64,000 nt of DNA, from contig JACDOD010000005.1 of assembly GCA_017656265.1 (NCBI GenBank), forward strand, positions 110,383 through 174,382, in the 5' to 3' direction. This DNA comes from Bacillaceae bacterium. Its GTDB lineage: Bacteria > Bacillota > Bacilli > Bacillales > Alkalibacillaceae. Shown here in pieces: positions 55,553 to 64,000 of the stretch. The position numbers were made by a program, and so were the translations under genes. Every line of letters starts with the position of its first letter. The stretch's first letter is position 1. A model generated the notes under the pieces. It was not told where the DNA came from, did not search any database, and worked only from the letters and a program-made list of their open reading frames with translations.

Positions 55553-58500
55553 TTATCCCATGTAATGGATTTCACTAAGTAAAAACAGATATTCTTTTTC
55601 TTCCAGACGGATGATGATGCTTTGTCCTGGGAAAACTTTTAAGACATCTTCCTGATCATTTGTATCCGCTTCTGAACTAGGTGTGAACAGTCCTTTATAT
55701 GAGTTTCCATCTTTCGTAAGTTCTATCTGAATGGATTCACCTGTATATGGATTGTATACATCCGCCGTCACGGTACCGTATACGTCTTCTGTTACCGAAG
55801 ATTCGTCTGCATAAACAGTCGTTTCTGAATCCAGGATCGGATGAAAAGGATCCAGCATAATTTCTTCTTTTAAGATGATTCCTGCTTTATGGTCAATGTA
55901 TAAAGTTGGGATCCACATGTCATTAGACATGTATTCATACTGAACAATAATGGAATCCTCTGCATTTACTTCATCATATATTCCGGTTAAACCAACTGTT
56001 GTTAAATACAGTCCTGCATCCATAGAATCCTCCAGAGTTTGACCTGGAAGTTCAGCGCTCCCTATTAAAACATTCAGTTCAATGGAACCGCTTATATCTG
56101 GATTTTCAATACGTGCATTAATCAGGCTTCCTGGGAAAAATAATCCCGGTTCGGCTTCGTATTTCATATCCTTGAGGGCAATGGTATCCAGCTTTATAAA
56201 CTCAGTTGCAGGACTGGCATTTCCATCCCCGTCATATACATAGGCGACGGCAAGGTTCTGACCCAGTTCTTCATAGGTTCCGTCAATGGTAATCACCAGA
56301 TCATTATTTTCTACAGAGAGTTCCGAAATGTTGTGCTCATAATACTGTGCCGGCAAAATTTCAGATATGGCATCATTATAGATGACCAGATCAGTCATTC
56401 CCAGATAATCCAGATTAGAAAAAGTGATTCGGTAGTTACCATTTTCCAGTTTTTCAATAACTTTTTGATCAGCTAAATAGCTTAAGGAAGGGTAATACGC
56501 AAAGCTTTCCTTAATCATTTGCTGATTGCCGTACAGATCTTCCAGCCCAATATAAAAATCATACTCTCCTGGGTTAATATTAAATAGACCTATCTCCCTC
56601 GTCTGTTCTGACATTAAAACCTGAGGCGGCTCAGACATACCACTGATTAATTCATCATATGTCGGGGCCTCGGATCCTTTTGGCCTGATGTCATGGACAA
56701 ATCTTGACGTTTCATTTACAGTTAAGTCAGCCATCATCATAGAACCATACTCAGAAAGGTATATATGACTGATTGCCTGAGGTGGTTCCAGGTCCTGAAT
56801 CATTGTTAAGGATACCGTTCCTCCATATTGGTCTACAACAGGGTGATAAGTCATTAAATCCGATCCATTATAAGCACTGATAGCCAGATTATAAAGATAA
56901 TTACTCGTTACATAGAATTCTCTGATTCCTTCCTTTGGCTGAAGAGGCTGATAATCCATGTCATAATGAAAGCCATACGGTTCCGGAATTACTTCGGATA
57001 TTTGCCATCCCCCCTCTGAATCCGCAAAATTCACCTGGACTTCTGTGACCGTTTCCTGATCAAAATAGGCGGGGCCTTCTACAAAGTCAACAGTCCGATT
57101 AATCAGATGATATCCATGGATTGAATCGTGTCCATTCACTTGAAGGGCATATGAATAATCAGAAGGGACTAAAAAGCCAGGTTCCACTTCCATTACGATC
57201 GGGAGGTTTAATTGATCGCCATAATAATAATCATTGTATCCCTGAATAGATAGGATCAGATCATCAACAGTAAAGTCGTCTCCTGCAAATGGTATCTCTA
57301 CACTTGCCTGAACATGGTTTTCTGTGGACAAATAATAATTATTTTGATCATCAGAATTGATTTGCTGAACAACATATAATGCTTTTTCTGATTGAATCAA
57401 AACCGTACCCGATGTGTATGAAGAAATGTCGCTCTCATTCAGGCTGATAATCGTTCCAGATTCTTCTCCCTCGAATAAAGTTGCATCAAAATTTTTAATG
57501 GATGTAAATGGAGAGCTTTCATTTTGATATCCGGCTAAGTATACATGAAAGTTTGAACTAAAATCATCCCGAATAAAAAAGTTAACCTTACCTTCCAGTG
57601 TAAAAGGGTTTTCAATCAAAAAGGATTTTTTATCGCTGATTCGTTTATTCTTCTGCCACGAAAATCCATTAATTGTAAATTCAGCAGGAAGTTCCGGACC
57701 CAGTGTAATTTTCAGATCAGGTGTAAACGGAATCATTTCCCCTTCTATTTCTTCAAAGGAAACCTCCATAAAGACCATATCTGTCTCAAAATCAAACTGA
57801 TCTTTATTCATGATATCGATCTGATTAAGCTCATTAACATAAAATTCTGGTATTATCGATGCCGGGGCTTCCAGAACTCCGTAAGTTGAGAAATGCTCTA
57901 CGTCTGTTATGATCATATTTCCTTCAATTATAGAAGGAATATGCTTCCAGTATCCGTCTGTTTCGTTGTAATAAAAGATTCCCAGTTTGTTTAAATCACC
58001 TTCATAGGATTCATCAATAGGAATGCCTATCTGAATATTCTCCTGCATAATCTGATCGTTAATAATATTTCCGTCTGAATCTTTAAATGCAAACGAAACA
58101 ATCTCTCCAGCTTTCTTGAGTAATGGGTCAACTGCTGCCGGATCAACAGGATCTTCTTGAATCGTCAGACTTATTCCTTCCGGCAAATTGCTGGAAACAC
58201 TGGAAAGATCAACAGTAATTCCGCTTTCAAAGCTAATGAAAGAACCCATTTCTAAATCGATTTGTACCGTTTCATTTATAGGTGATTCATCTTCATCATT
58301 TGTTCCATCATCGTCCGGATTTGCTGGCGGTTCATCGCCGGTGCCCGGGTTTTCATCATCCCCATCATTATCTGGATTGGTAGGAGTAGGGGGTTGTCCA
58401 TCATCCGGGCCATCCGTATTTCCGTCATCATCCGGGTTAGTCGGTGGAGGGGTCTCTCCTTCATCCGGATCTTCTGTATCCCCACCATCATCCGGGTTAA

Positions 58501-59941
58501 CTGGCGACGGAGACTCATCCTCTTCCGGATCTTCCGTACCTCTGTCATCTCCTGGATCTAATGAAGATGAATTTTCCCCTTCATCAGAATCATTGTTCCT
58601 ATCTTCTTCTGTATTTCCTGCTTCATCTTGTCCTTCTTCAGGCAAAGTTTCCTCCTCATCACCCTCTATTTCATTATCACTTTGATTCTCATCTGCTTCG
58701 TCCTTATCATTTTCAGGATCATTTTCAGGTTCGGAATTGTCCCCAGGTGTGTCCTCATTATTTTGATCTCCTGATTCTGTATCATTTTGATCATCATTGT
58801 TTTCTGAAGAGAATCCCGTATCCTCACCTTCCTCATCCTGGCCAGCAGTATTTTGAGCCTGAATCTGCTCATCCAGGACTCGGGATGCCTCTATAGCTTT
58901 TGTGATTTTTTGATTCATTTCAATGACTCCATCAATTTCTTCTTCTGAAACTCCGTATTCTTCCGCTTCTTCTTTGACTTTATCCTGCTGATCTTCTGAT
59001 GTTTGTTTGATTTCTTGAGACCTCTCCCTCACATCTTCTAATGATGTGTTCCTCTCAATTAAGATCTGCTCAATCTCTTCTTTTTTAGCAGATTTTTGCA
59101 TCGTTTTTATCATATTTTCTGCCATAATCGAACTTAAGTGTGCTTTTGTTGCCATTTTTAGTGCCTGCTTCATCTTGTCCTGATCCTGCTGCTCTTTGGC
59201 CTCTTTCAGGAGCCCTTCTGACTCTTCGATACTTTGTTTTGTCTCGTCAATGATCGATTCAACTACTTCTATCAGAATTTCTGGTTCAGTATTTTCTACA
59301 AATTTCTCTAAATCAATTTTATTGGCCTTTTCTGCGTCCATCACATCTGAACTTACATCTGCAGATTCATAAATGTCGACGAGTATTTCGGTATCATCCT
59401 GTTTCGAATCTTTCCCCTGATTTCCTGCAGCTACTCCCACCGTTCCATCAAAGACAAGCACCGATGAGCTTTGATTTTCCTGATCAAGTGTCACAAGAAA
59501 CAGGGTTCCTCTGACACCCATAACCGCAGTCGGGGTTTCAACTTTGTAATCTTCGTCAGCGTTTAAAACCTTTTTCACCTTGCTGTAGACCTTTCCGGAC
59601 CAGAGTTTTAAAGCGGCTTTTTCCAGTTCTTCACTGGATTCCAGTTTGGACAGCATAACCTCCGATCCAGGGCCGATTACAGCTTCTGTTTTTTCATCAT
59701 AAACAATTTTGACGAACCCATCTTTGCCAGTACGAATATAGTCCCCTTCCAGGACCCCCATACCGTCGAATGCCTGAAACTCCCTCAATCCTCCGCCCCT
59801 TTTTAAAGTAACGTCTCCCTTTATTTCTGTTAATTTAGCTATTCTGGTGACCTGGTCGGCACTGATTTGAAATGGAGCAAACAAAAAGGTGTAATGGAAC
59901 ACCAACAGTACCGAAAGCAAGATATTGAAAATTTTCATCAT
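55553..59941 (-). CDS. Giant secreted FecR-domain protein
   Basis: A 1462-residue protein with an N-terminal signal peptide (about 1-28, ending ISADQ). A FecR domain (about 35-190) includes GDYIRTGKDGFVKIVYDE and VETPTAVMGVRGTLF. Then a Gln/Glu/Lys-rich coiled-coil stretch (about 215-360), an acidic low-complexity repeat region (about 365-590, NPDDDG/PTNPD motifs), a ZU5-like domain (about 595-730, ending VEHFSTYGVLEAP), and about 730 residues of beta-rich domains without a recognised family. No LPXTG or C-terminal membrane helix is seen, so it is probably released or held by other means. The start overlaps the cyclase stop (ATGA) and has GAAGGAG upstream; the second ATG (59938) has the better spacing. 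It is likely the output or input partner of the cyclase. Confidence 0.88.
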   Translation of the reverse strand: MMKIFNILLSVLLVFHYTFLFAPFQISADQVTRIAKLTEIKGDVTLKRGGGLREFQAFDGMGVLEGDYIRTGKDGFVKIVYDEKTEAVIGPGSEVMLSKLESSEELEKAALKLWSGKVYSKVKKVLNADEDYKVETPTAVMGVRGTLFLVTLDQENQSSSVLVFDGTVGVAAGNQGKDSKQDDTEILVDIYESADVSSDVMDAEKANKIDLEKFVENTEPEILIEVVESIIDETKQSIEESEGLLKEAKEQQDQDKMKQALKMATKAHLSSIMAENMIKTMQKSAKKEEIEQILIERNTSLEDVRERSQEIKQTSEDQQDKVKEEAEEYGVSEEEIDGVIEMNQKITKAIEASRVLDEQIQAQNTAGQDEEGEDTGFSSENNDDQNDTESGDQNNEDTPGDNSEPENDPENDKDEADENQSDNEIEGDEEETLPEEGQDEAGNTEEDRNNDSDEGENSSSLDPGDDRGTEDPEEDESPSPVNPDDGGDTEDPDEGETPPPTNPDDDGNTDGPDDGQPPTPTNPDNDGDDENPGTGDEPPANPDDDGTNDEDESPINETVQIDLEMGSFISFESGITVDLSSVSSNLPEGISLTIQEDPVDPAAVDPLLKKAGEIVSFAFKDSDGNIINDQIMQENIQIGIPIDESYEGDLNKLGIFYYNETDGYWKHIPSIIEGNMIITDVEHFSTYGVLEAPASIIPEFYVNELNQIDIMNKDQFDFETDMVFMEVSFEEIEGEMIPFTPDLKITLGPELPAEFTINGFSWQKNKRISDKKSFLIENPFTLEGKVNFFIRDDFSSNFHVYLAGYQNESSPFTSIKNFDATLFEGEESGTIISLNESDISSYTSGTVLIQSEKALYVVQQINSDDQNNYYLSTENHVQASVEIPFAGDDFTVDDLILSIQGYNDYYYGDQLNLPIVMEVEPGFLVPSDYSYALQVNGHDSIHGYHLINRTVDFVEGPAYFDQETVTEVQVNFADSEGGWQISEVIPEPYGFHYDMDYQPLQPKEGIREFYVTSNYLYNLAISAYNGSDLMTYHPVVDQYGGTVSLTMIQDLEPPQAISHIYLSEYGSMMMADLTVNETSRFVHDIRPKGSEAPTYDELISGMSEPPQVLMSEQTREIGLFNINPGEYDFYIGLEDLYGNQQMIKESFAYYPSLSYLADQKVIEKLENGNYRITFSNLDYLGMTDLVIYNDAISEILPAQYYEHNISELSVENNDLVITIDGTYEELGQNLAVAYVYDGDGNASPATEFIKLDTIALKDMKYEAEPGLFFPGSLINARIENPDISGSIELNVLIGSAELPGQTLEDSMDAGLYLTTVGLTGIYDEVNAEDSIIVQYEYMSNDMWIPTLYIDHKAGIILKEEIMLDPFHPILDSETTVYADESSVTEDVYGTVTADVYNPYTGESIQIELTKDGNSYKGLFTPSSEADTNDQEDVLKVFPGQSIIIRLEEKEYLFLLSEIHYMG
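58290..58560. repeat. Degenerate 60-bp tandem repeats inside the FecR-protein gene
   Basis: Recurring CATCATCCGGGTT / TCATCCGGATCTTC / TCATCCGGGCC segments encode the acidic Asp/Gly/Pro/Thr linker. Spacing is about 60 bp, so copy number may vary between strains. Confidence 0.75.
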
Positions 59942-61755
59942 AACTCTCCTTCCAGCTGATAAACCTGAACTTTTTCACTTTTCCCTTTCACTTTTAGCGG
60001 ATCTAGCGGAGTAAACTTAAAGTCATCTTGCAAAAATTCGTAAGCAGCCTGACTGACTAAAATCTGTTCTGGTTTTGCATTCGACTCTAACCGTGCTGCA
60101 AGATTTACGGTGTCTCCGATTGCTGTATATTCCAGCCGGTCATTTGAGCCTATGTTTCCGATTACAGCTGGACCTGAGTGTATGCCAATTCCGAAAGCCA
60201 CTGTTTTCCCATATTTCTCCCTCAGCCTTTCTGCCATCCGCTGTCCTTCCTTTTTCATCGCGAGAGCAGCTCTGGCTGCCCTTTTGGCATGGTCCTTCTG
60301 TTCAACAGGAGCACCGAAAAAGGCCATGATCCCATCCCCCATAAATTTGTCAACGGTTCCTTCATAAGAAAAAATAGAGCGGGCACCGAGGTCGAGATAC
60401 TCGTTCAAAATCTCTACCACTTCTTCCGGCTCCATGCTTTCGGATAAAGGAGTAAACCCACGGATATCCACAAACATGAGTGTGACTTCTCTACGCACGC
60501 CGCCAACTTTGATTTCATCATGATTGGACAAGATTTCGTCTACCACACGTTTAGATACATACCTTCCAAAAATCCCGGTTACTCTTTTCTTCTCTCTTTG
60601 CTCCTGTACATATTGAACAACTACGGAAGCTATATATGTGATCAAGAAAACCAGCACAACATAAATATAAGGGAGCAGCACATGGAATGAGTGGAAGATA
60701 TACAGCAATAAGCCAGAATAAACAATGGTCAATAGAAAAACAATGAAAATAGACCATCTGGCGCGAACCCAGCTGACCAAAGCATAGGACAGAATGGATA
60801 ACAAAAGAATGATCCCGGACCCAAGAACGGGGCTTGCCACGGTATATATGTAATTGTTTAGTATGCTCTGAATAATATTGGCATGTATTTCCACGCCAAA
60901 CATAGGAATTTTATTGCTGACAGGTGTAAAATATTGATCGCCCAGTCCAACAGAATATGGGCCAATCAAAACGACTGAATTGGCAAAATAAGAAGTTGGA
61001 ATTGTTCCATTCATTACATCTTTGATTGAATATATTTCAAAAGCGTTTACCGCATCCTGTTCCCTTAATTGGGGTTCCGATGAATATTGAAAATAGACAT
61101 TATTCATATGCCCAGTAACAATCGGCTGGTTCCCGCTGTACCAATGACCATTTTTCCATGAAATTAACTGATTGTCCGGCAGTAAAAGATTGGATAAGCG
61201 AACCGAAATAGCCGGGATCATTCCAGCAGTGGGATCCTCTATTCCAAGAATTACCTGCCGAATTTTATTGTCATTATCGGGGATTACATTAATATGTCCT
61301 GCCTGTTGTTTGGGAACTGAAAAAATGGGCCAGTGAAGTCGTTCAGGTTTGAATTGGTCAATACTTTTTTGTCTTGGAGGAAAAGAAAAATAAGCGGAAT
61401 GATACACGTTGGGGTATTGTTTTGTGATAGACTCCCAGAATCGATCTTCATTAGGGTTTGAGCCTGATTCCACATACAGTACATCGGTCCAAACAGCTGC
61501 GGCACCACTCTGGGCAAGCTGTGCTGCCAGAGAGGCAATCACATCTCTTGGCCAGGGCCAGCTGCCTATTTCATTAAGGCTCTGGTCATCAATAGCTAAT
61601 ATCTTGATCCTGTAGTCTACTTCCTGATTTTCACTAAAATTAATGAGCCGGTCTCTCATATTGTTTTCTATCAAATAAAACGTATCAAAAAGATAGAACA
61701 TACAAATCAGAAACCCTATCACTAATCCAGCTGCTATTTTTTTAATATATTTCAT
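59938..61755 (-). CDS. CHASE2-domain class III adenylate cyclase
   Basis: A 605-residue membrane enzyme predicted to make cAMP. One N-terminal helix (about 8-25) leads to an extracellular CHASE2 sensor (about 30-295, with WPWPRDVIASLA and SVVLIGPYSVGLGDQYFTP), three helices (about 310-385) and a cytosolic cyclase domain (about 415-600). Metal-binding Asp residues are in MFVDIRGFTPLS and MGDGIMAFFG; the adenine-type Lys precedes the latter (DKFMGDG); the transition-state Asn-Arg pair is in NLAARLES. All catalytic residues appear present. The ribosome binding site (GGTG) is weak. It overlaps the FecR gene by 4 bp, a co-occurrence also seen in other phyla. Confidence 0.9.
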   Translation of the reverse strand: MKYIKKIAAGLVIGFLICMFYLFDTFYLIENNMRDRLINFSENQEVDYRIKILAIDDQSLNEIGSWPWPRDVIASLAAQLAQSGAAAVWTDVLYVESGSNPNEDRFWESITKQYPNVYHSAYFSFPPRQKSIDQFKPERLHWPIFSVPKQQAGHINVIPDNDNKIRQVILGIEDPTAGMIPAISVRLSNLLLPDNQLISWKNGHWYSGNQPIVTGHMNNVYFQYSSEPQLREQDAVNAFEIYSIKDVMNGTIPTSYFANSVVLIGPYSVGLGDQYFTPVSNKIPMFGVEIHANIIQSILNNYIYTVASPVLGSGIILLLSILSYALVSWVRARWSIFIVFLLTIVYSGLLLYIFHSFHVLLPYIYVVLVFLITYIASVVVQYVQEQREKKRVTGIFGRYVSKRVVDEILSNHDEIKVGGVRREVTLMFVDIRGFTPLSESMEPEEVVEILNEYLDLGARSIFSYEGTVDKFMGDGIMAFFGAPVEQKDHAKRAARAALAMKKEGQRMAERLREKYGKTVAFGIGIHSGPAVIGNIGSNDRLEYTAIGDTVNLAARLESNAKPEQILVSQAAYEFLQDDFKFTPLDPLKVKGKSEKVQVYQLEGEL

Positions 61756-61778
61756 ATTATCAACACCAAATATTTTTC

Positions 61779-61808
61779 AATATAACACCATTCTACCTCT
61801 TTCGCCAA
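61779..61808 (-). promoter_or_regulatory. Putative promoter of the cyclase-FecR operon
   Basis: TTGGCG (complement of 61803-61808) and TATATT (complement of 61779-61784) are 18 bp apart, with TG before the -10 box (TGTTATATT, extended -10). Confidence 0.6.
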
Positions 61809-61845
61809 AATATGAAAAGTGCCGCGGATGAATTTTCTGAATTTT

Positions 61846-62988
61846 TTAGATATCTTTATAGTTTTCTTTAATGGTTAATATCTGATCTAGACTTTCAAAA
61901 AATACGGCTACAATAGTGGGATCAAAATGACGGCCAGTCTCTTCTTTGAATAAGTTTAAAATTCTATCCAATTCCCATGCCTTTTTATAATAACGGTCGC
62001 TCGCCAGTGCATCAAAAACATCTGCAACTGCCGTAATTCTTCCATAAATATGGATTTCTTCTCCTTTTAATCCGTTTGGATAGCCAGACCCATCCCATTT
62101 TTCATGATGCTGTTCAGCTATTATAGCTGCCGTTTTTAAGATTCTTCGGTTTGATTTTTTTAATAGATTGTAGCCAATTATAGTATGATTTTTCATTTCA
62201 TCAAATTCTTCGTCTGTCAATCGGCCAGGTTTTTTAAGAATGGAATCCGGTATGGCTACTTTCCCAATATCATGCATAGGAGAAGCAAGTTTGATTAGTT
62301 CTGCTTCTTCCTCATTCAGACCTATTCCCCTGGCAAGTATATAAGAATATTCTGCCACTCTTTTGACGTGGTTCCCTGTTTCCCGTGACCGACTTTCTCC
62401 AATCTCTCCCATTCTAAAAATAATTTCCCTCTGGGTTTCTTCAATCTCTGCCATCAGCATGGCTGATTCCAGTGACTTTGCTGTGTATGTGGATGCAAGT
62501 TTCAGGTGCTTAACATCTGTTTCTGAAAAAACTGCTGCCTCTGTCATCTTATTTATTGCCTGGTAGCATCCTATTACATCGCCCTCCTGATTTTTAATAG
62601 GGATTACCAGTACAGCTTTTGTCCGATAGCCTGTCTGCCGGTCTACTTCAGGATTAAAACGATGGTCCTTATAGGCATCTTCAATCAACACGACTTCATT
62701 GTTTGTAACAGCATATCCTGCCAGCCCTGAATCCACAGGGATTTCCACACGTTCTAGCCCGTGCGCGACTTTAGTCCATAAAGTTTCTCTCTCCGAATCG
62801 TACAGCCACAGCGTACAGCGGTCAGAAATGATCAGTTCTCTTCCCATATCTGCCATAAGCATTAATAATTTATCGAGATCACGCTCATCTGCTATTTCTC
62901 CTACATATTTAAATATAGTTTCCAGCAGTTTTTCAGGATCAAGTTCTCCCTTTTTCTTATATTTTTCAAAGTTTTGATGTTCATGCAA
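61846..62988 (-). CDS. GAF/HD-GYP-domain protein (predicted c-di-GMP phosphodiesterase)
   Basis: A 380-residue cytosolic protein. A GAF domain (about 40-190, ISDRCTLWLYDSERETLWTK) is followed by an HD-GYP domain (about 195-375) with SPMHDIGKVAIPD (HD metal site, about 236), HHEKWDGSGYPNGLKG (GYP, about 300) and MKNHTIIGYNLL. The catalytic residues are in place, so hydrolysis of c-di-GMP is likely. The start is TTG at 62988, nine bases behind AAAGGAGGT; the longer frame from 63009 would put that site inside the protein. It lies 90 bp upstream of the cyclase in the same direction, with no terminator in between. Confidence 0.9.
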   Translation of the reverse strand: MHEHQNFEKYKKKGELDPEKLLETIFKYVGEIADERDLDKLLMLMADMGRELIISDRCTLWLYDSERETLWTKVAHGLERVEIPVDSGLAGYAVTNNEVVLIEDAYKDHRFNPEVDRQTGYRTKAVLVIPIKNQEGDVIGCYQAINKMTEAAVFSETDVKHLKLASTYTAKSLESAMLMAEIEETQREIIFRMGEIGESRSRETGNHVKRVAEYSYILARGIGLNEEEAELIKLASPMHDIGKVAIPDSILKKPGRLTDEEFDEMKNHTIIGYNLLKKSNRRILKTAAIIAEQHHEKWDGSGYPNGLKGEEIHIYGRITAVADVFDALASDRYYKKAWELDRILNLFKEETGRHFDPTIVAVFFESLDQILTIKENYKDI

Positions 62989-63030
62989 CTGTCTCGAACC
63001 TCCTTTCACCGTAAAAGTAAGTATGAGTGC

Positions 63031-63059
63031 ATTTTACTTAATTTATCAAAAATTATCAA
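63031..63059 (-). promoter_or_regulatory. Sigma-A promoter of the HD-GYP gene
   Basis: TTGATA (complement of 63054-63059) and TAAAAT (complement of 63031-63036) are 17 bp apart, about 40 bp before the start codon. Confidence 0.75.
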
Positions 63060-63215
63060 ATTTTTCTTCAATATGGTGCCTGTCACTTGTCGAATAATAT
63101 TCGCAAAATGAACTCGATAAAAATTTGTTCTTTGTCAAATGTGGTGGTGTGAAAAATCATTCCACCATCTCTTTTTTTAGCCTTTTATACGCATTTTGCT
63201 TTGTTTGTTTCACTA

Positions 63216-63320
63216 CCCCGCAGATGATAAACACTATGCTTTCTGCGGGGGCGTCGAGCCTCCTCAGTCGTCCCTCCTGTATGGTCTCTCCAGGCCCGCT
63301 GTTCCATCAGGAGTCTCCGT
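63216..63320 (-). repeat. Degenerate Bacillaceae intergenic repeat
   Basis: On the minus strand GGAGACTCCTGATGGAACAG, GAGGAGGCTCGACGCCCCCG and the hairpin CCCCGCAGA/TCTGCGGGG resemble the widespread Bacillaceae repeat that reads gactcctg...cggga...gaggaggctc...cccgcggaaagcg. Many changes show that the copy is old. The rest of the 780-bp gap 62989-63772 holds no gene. Confidence 0.6.
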
Positions 63321-63603
63321 ATTTTTCATCTGCTAGTAAAGTTGCCATTTTCAAAATCGTAAACAGCCTTATTAAAGAACCTTGTTCATCTCTTTTGCCA
63401 TAACATCTTTCTTCTTAAATATGTTTGTCTTTACTCCCTAAACGTACAATGAAAATTATTTTGCACTCATTTCCTCTCCTTTACCCTTTGTCTAGTCAAA
63501 ACACTAGGTTAACAAAAACAGAAGAGGAATGGTGCATTTTTTGTCATTTTTTAGGACCTGTCACAAATCATTATTAGGTTAGGAAGCACTACTAAAATTA
63601 GTA

Positions 63604-63692
63604 TAGAGGCAAAATTTTTAACTTGCCTCTGAAAGAAGCCCCTACCTCTTAGTGTCAGCGTAGGTGGCGAGAGTATGACACTTGTATTTCTC
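63604..63692 (-). other. Structured stretch, possible old IS200/IS605-type end
   Basis: GAGGCAA/TTGCCTC and GTGTCA/TGACAC inverted repeats flank an AGAGGTAGGGGCTTC stretch on the minus strand, which resembles the ends of IS200/IS605-type elements from memory. No transposase or TnpB frame is present. Confidence 0.3.
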
Positions 63693-63730
63693 CATTTCGC
63701 GGAATACGAACAATCAGATAAATGGCAAAT

Positions 63731-63768
63731 AAAAAAGCAGGAAGTTAATCATAACTTCCTGCTTTTTT
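63731..63768 (-). terminator. Terminator of the rRNA operon
   Basis: AAAAAAGCAGGAAGTTA pairs with TAACTTCCTGCTTTTTT, immediately after the 5S gene on the minus strand; it is symmetrical. Confidence 0.92.
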
Positions 63769-63772
63769 ATTT

Positions 63773-63888
<116 letters not shown>

Positions 63889-63973
63889 CAATAAGTATAT
63901 AGGTTTAGGGTTTGCACCCTGAAAACTAGATAAGAAGTGGAATCCGCATCATCCCTGAACGCTGTGTTGACTA

Positions 63974-64000
63974 AGTTAAGTCCTCGATCGATTAGTACCT
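63974..64000 (-). rRNA. rrl: 23S ribosomal RNA, 3' end (partial)
   Basis: The minus strand reads AGGTACTAATCGATCGAGGA then CTTAACT, the conserved 3' end of Firmicute 23S rRNA. The gene continues beyond the right edge of the window. Confidence 0.9.

Noticed and set aside
58188..58896. Ser/Pro-rich and His/Leu-rich frames antisense to the FecR-protein gene
   Set aside because: Shadow frames of the acidic tandem repeats.
63604..63692. A CRISPR array or tRNA gene near the rRNA operon
   Set aside because: The short inverted repeats are not regularly spaced, and no cloverleaf could be drawn; no tRNA gene was found anywhere in the window.

Overview
The window is a 64-kb piece of a low-GC Gram-positive chromosome from the family Bacillaceae. 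The gene order follows the Bacillus subtilis rpsD to ytfP region closely: dgcP/ytrP, rpsD, tyrS, acuABC, motPS, ccpA, aroA(G), ytxJ/H/G, murC, sftA, ytpRQP, ytoQ/P, ytzB, ytnP, trmB, ytmP, ytlR/Q/P, pepV, ytzE, an rsuA-type pseudouridine synthase, ytgP and ytfP. It ends in the 5S and the 3' edge of the 23S gene of an rRNA operon on the minus strand. The species cannot be named from what is visible.

Layout. 1-5.6 kb: partial GAF protein DgcP, rpsD with a likely S4 autoregulatory leader, a membrane GGDEF protein, and tyrS behind a T-box. 5.7-11.6 kb: a class A penicillin-binding protein, then acuABC (acsA, the target of AcuA, is not next to it). 11.7-15.7 kb: MotS/MotP sodium stator, CcpA, bifunctional chorismate mutase-DAHP synthase. 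15.9-22.5 kb: a large FtsA-like protein with a repeated C-terminal half, ytxJ, ytxGH under a textbook sigma-B promoter, an M29 aminopeptidase, murC. 22.8-27.5 kb: lineage-specific insert between murC and sftA (nicotinate phosphoribosyltransferase, fused TRAP permease, TAXI receptor). 27.7-41.4 kb: sftA, ytpRQP with a PTS-IIC-like protein, a chemoreceptor, a lipoprotein, ytoQ, a DUF84 protein, ytoP, ytzB, ytnP, trmB. 41.7-55 kb: ytmP; a six-gene minus-strand operon (K+ channel, pepV, MFS, thpR, NERD protein, lipid kinase); ytzE; rsuA-type gene; ytgP; ytfP; small membrane proteins and an NHL-repeat lipoprotein. 55.5-63 kb: an accessory signalling cluster of HD-GYP protein, CHASE2 adenylate cyclase and a 1462-residue secreted FecR-domain protein. 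63-64 kb: repeat debris and the rRNA operon end.

The most unusual content is (1) a family of modular intergenic repeats at eight loci, each with a palindromic ATCCGAACT...AGTTCGGAT hairpin, usually with one or two GC-rich units of about 116 bp and often with GAGGCTGGGACA-like ends, almost always at gene 3' ends, and (2) the CHASE2-cyclase/FecR pair, a putative cAMP-producing sensor module in a group whose best-studied member is not known for cAMP signalling. Three c-di-GMP-type proteins (two GGDEF-family, one HD-GYP) also occur.
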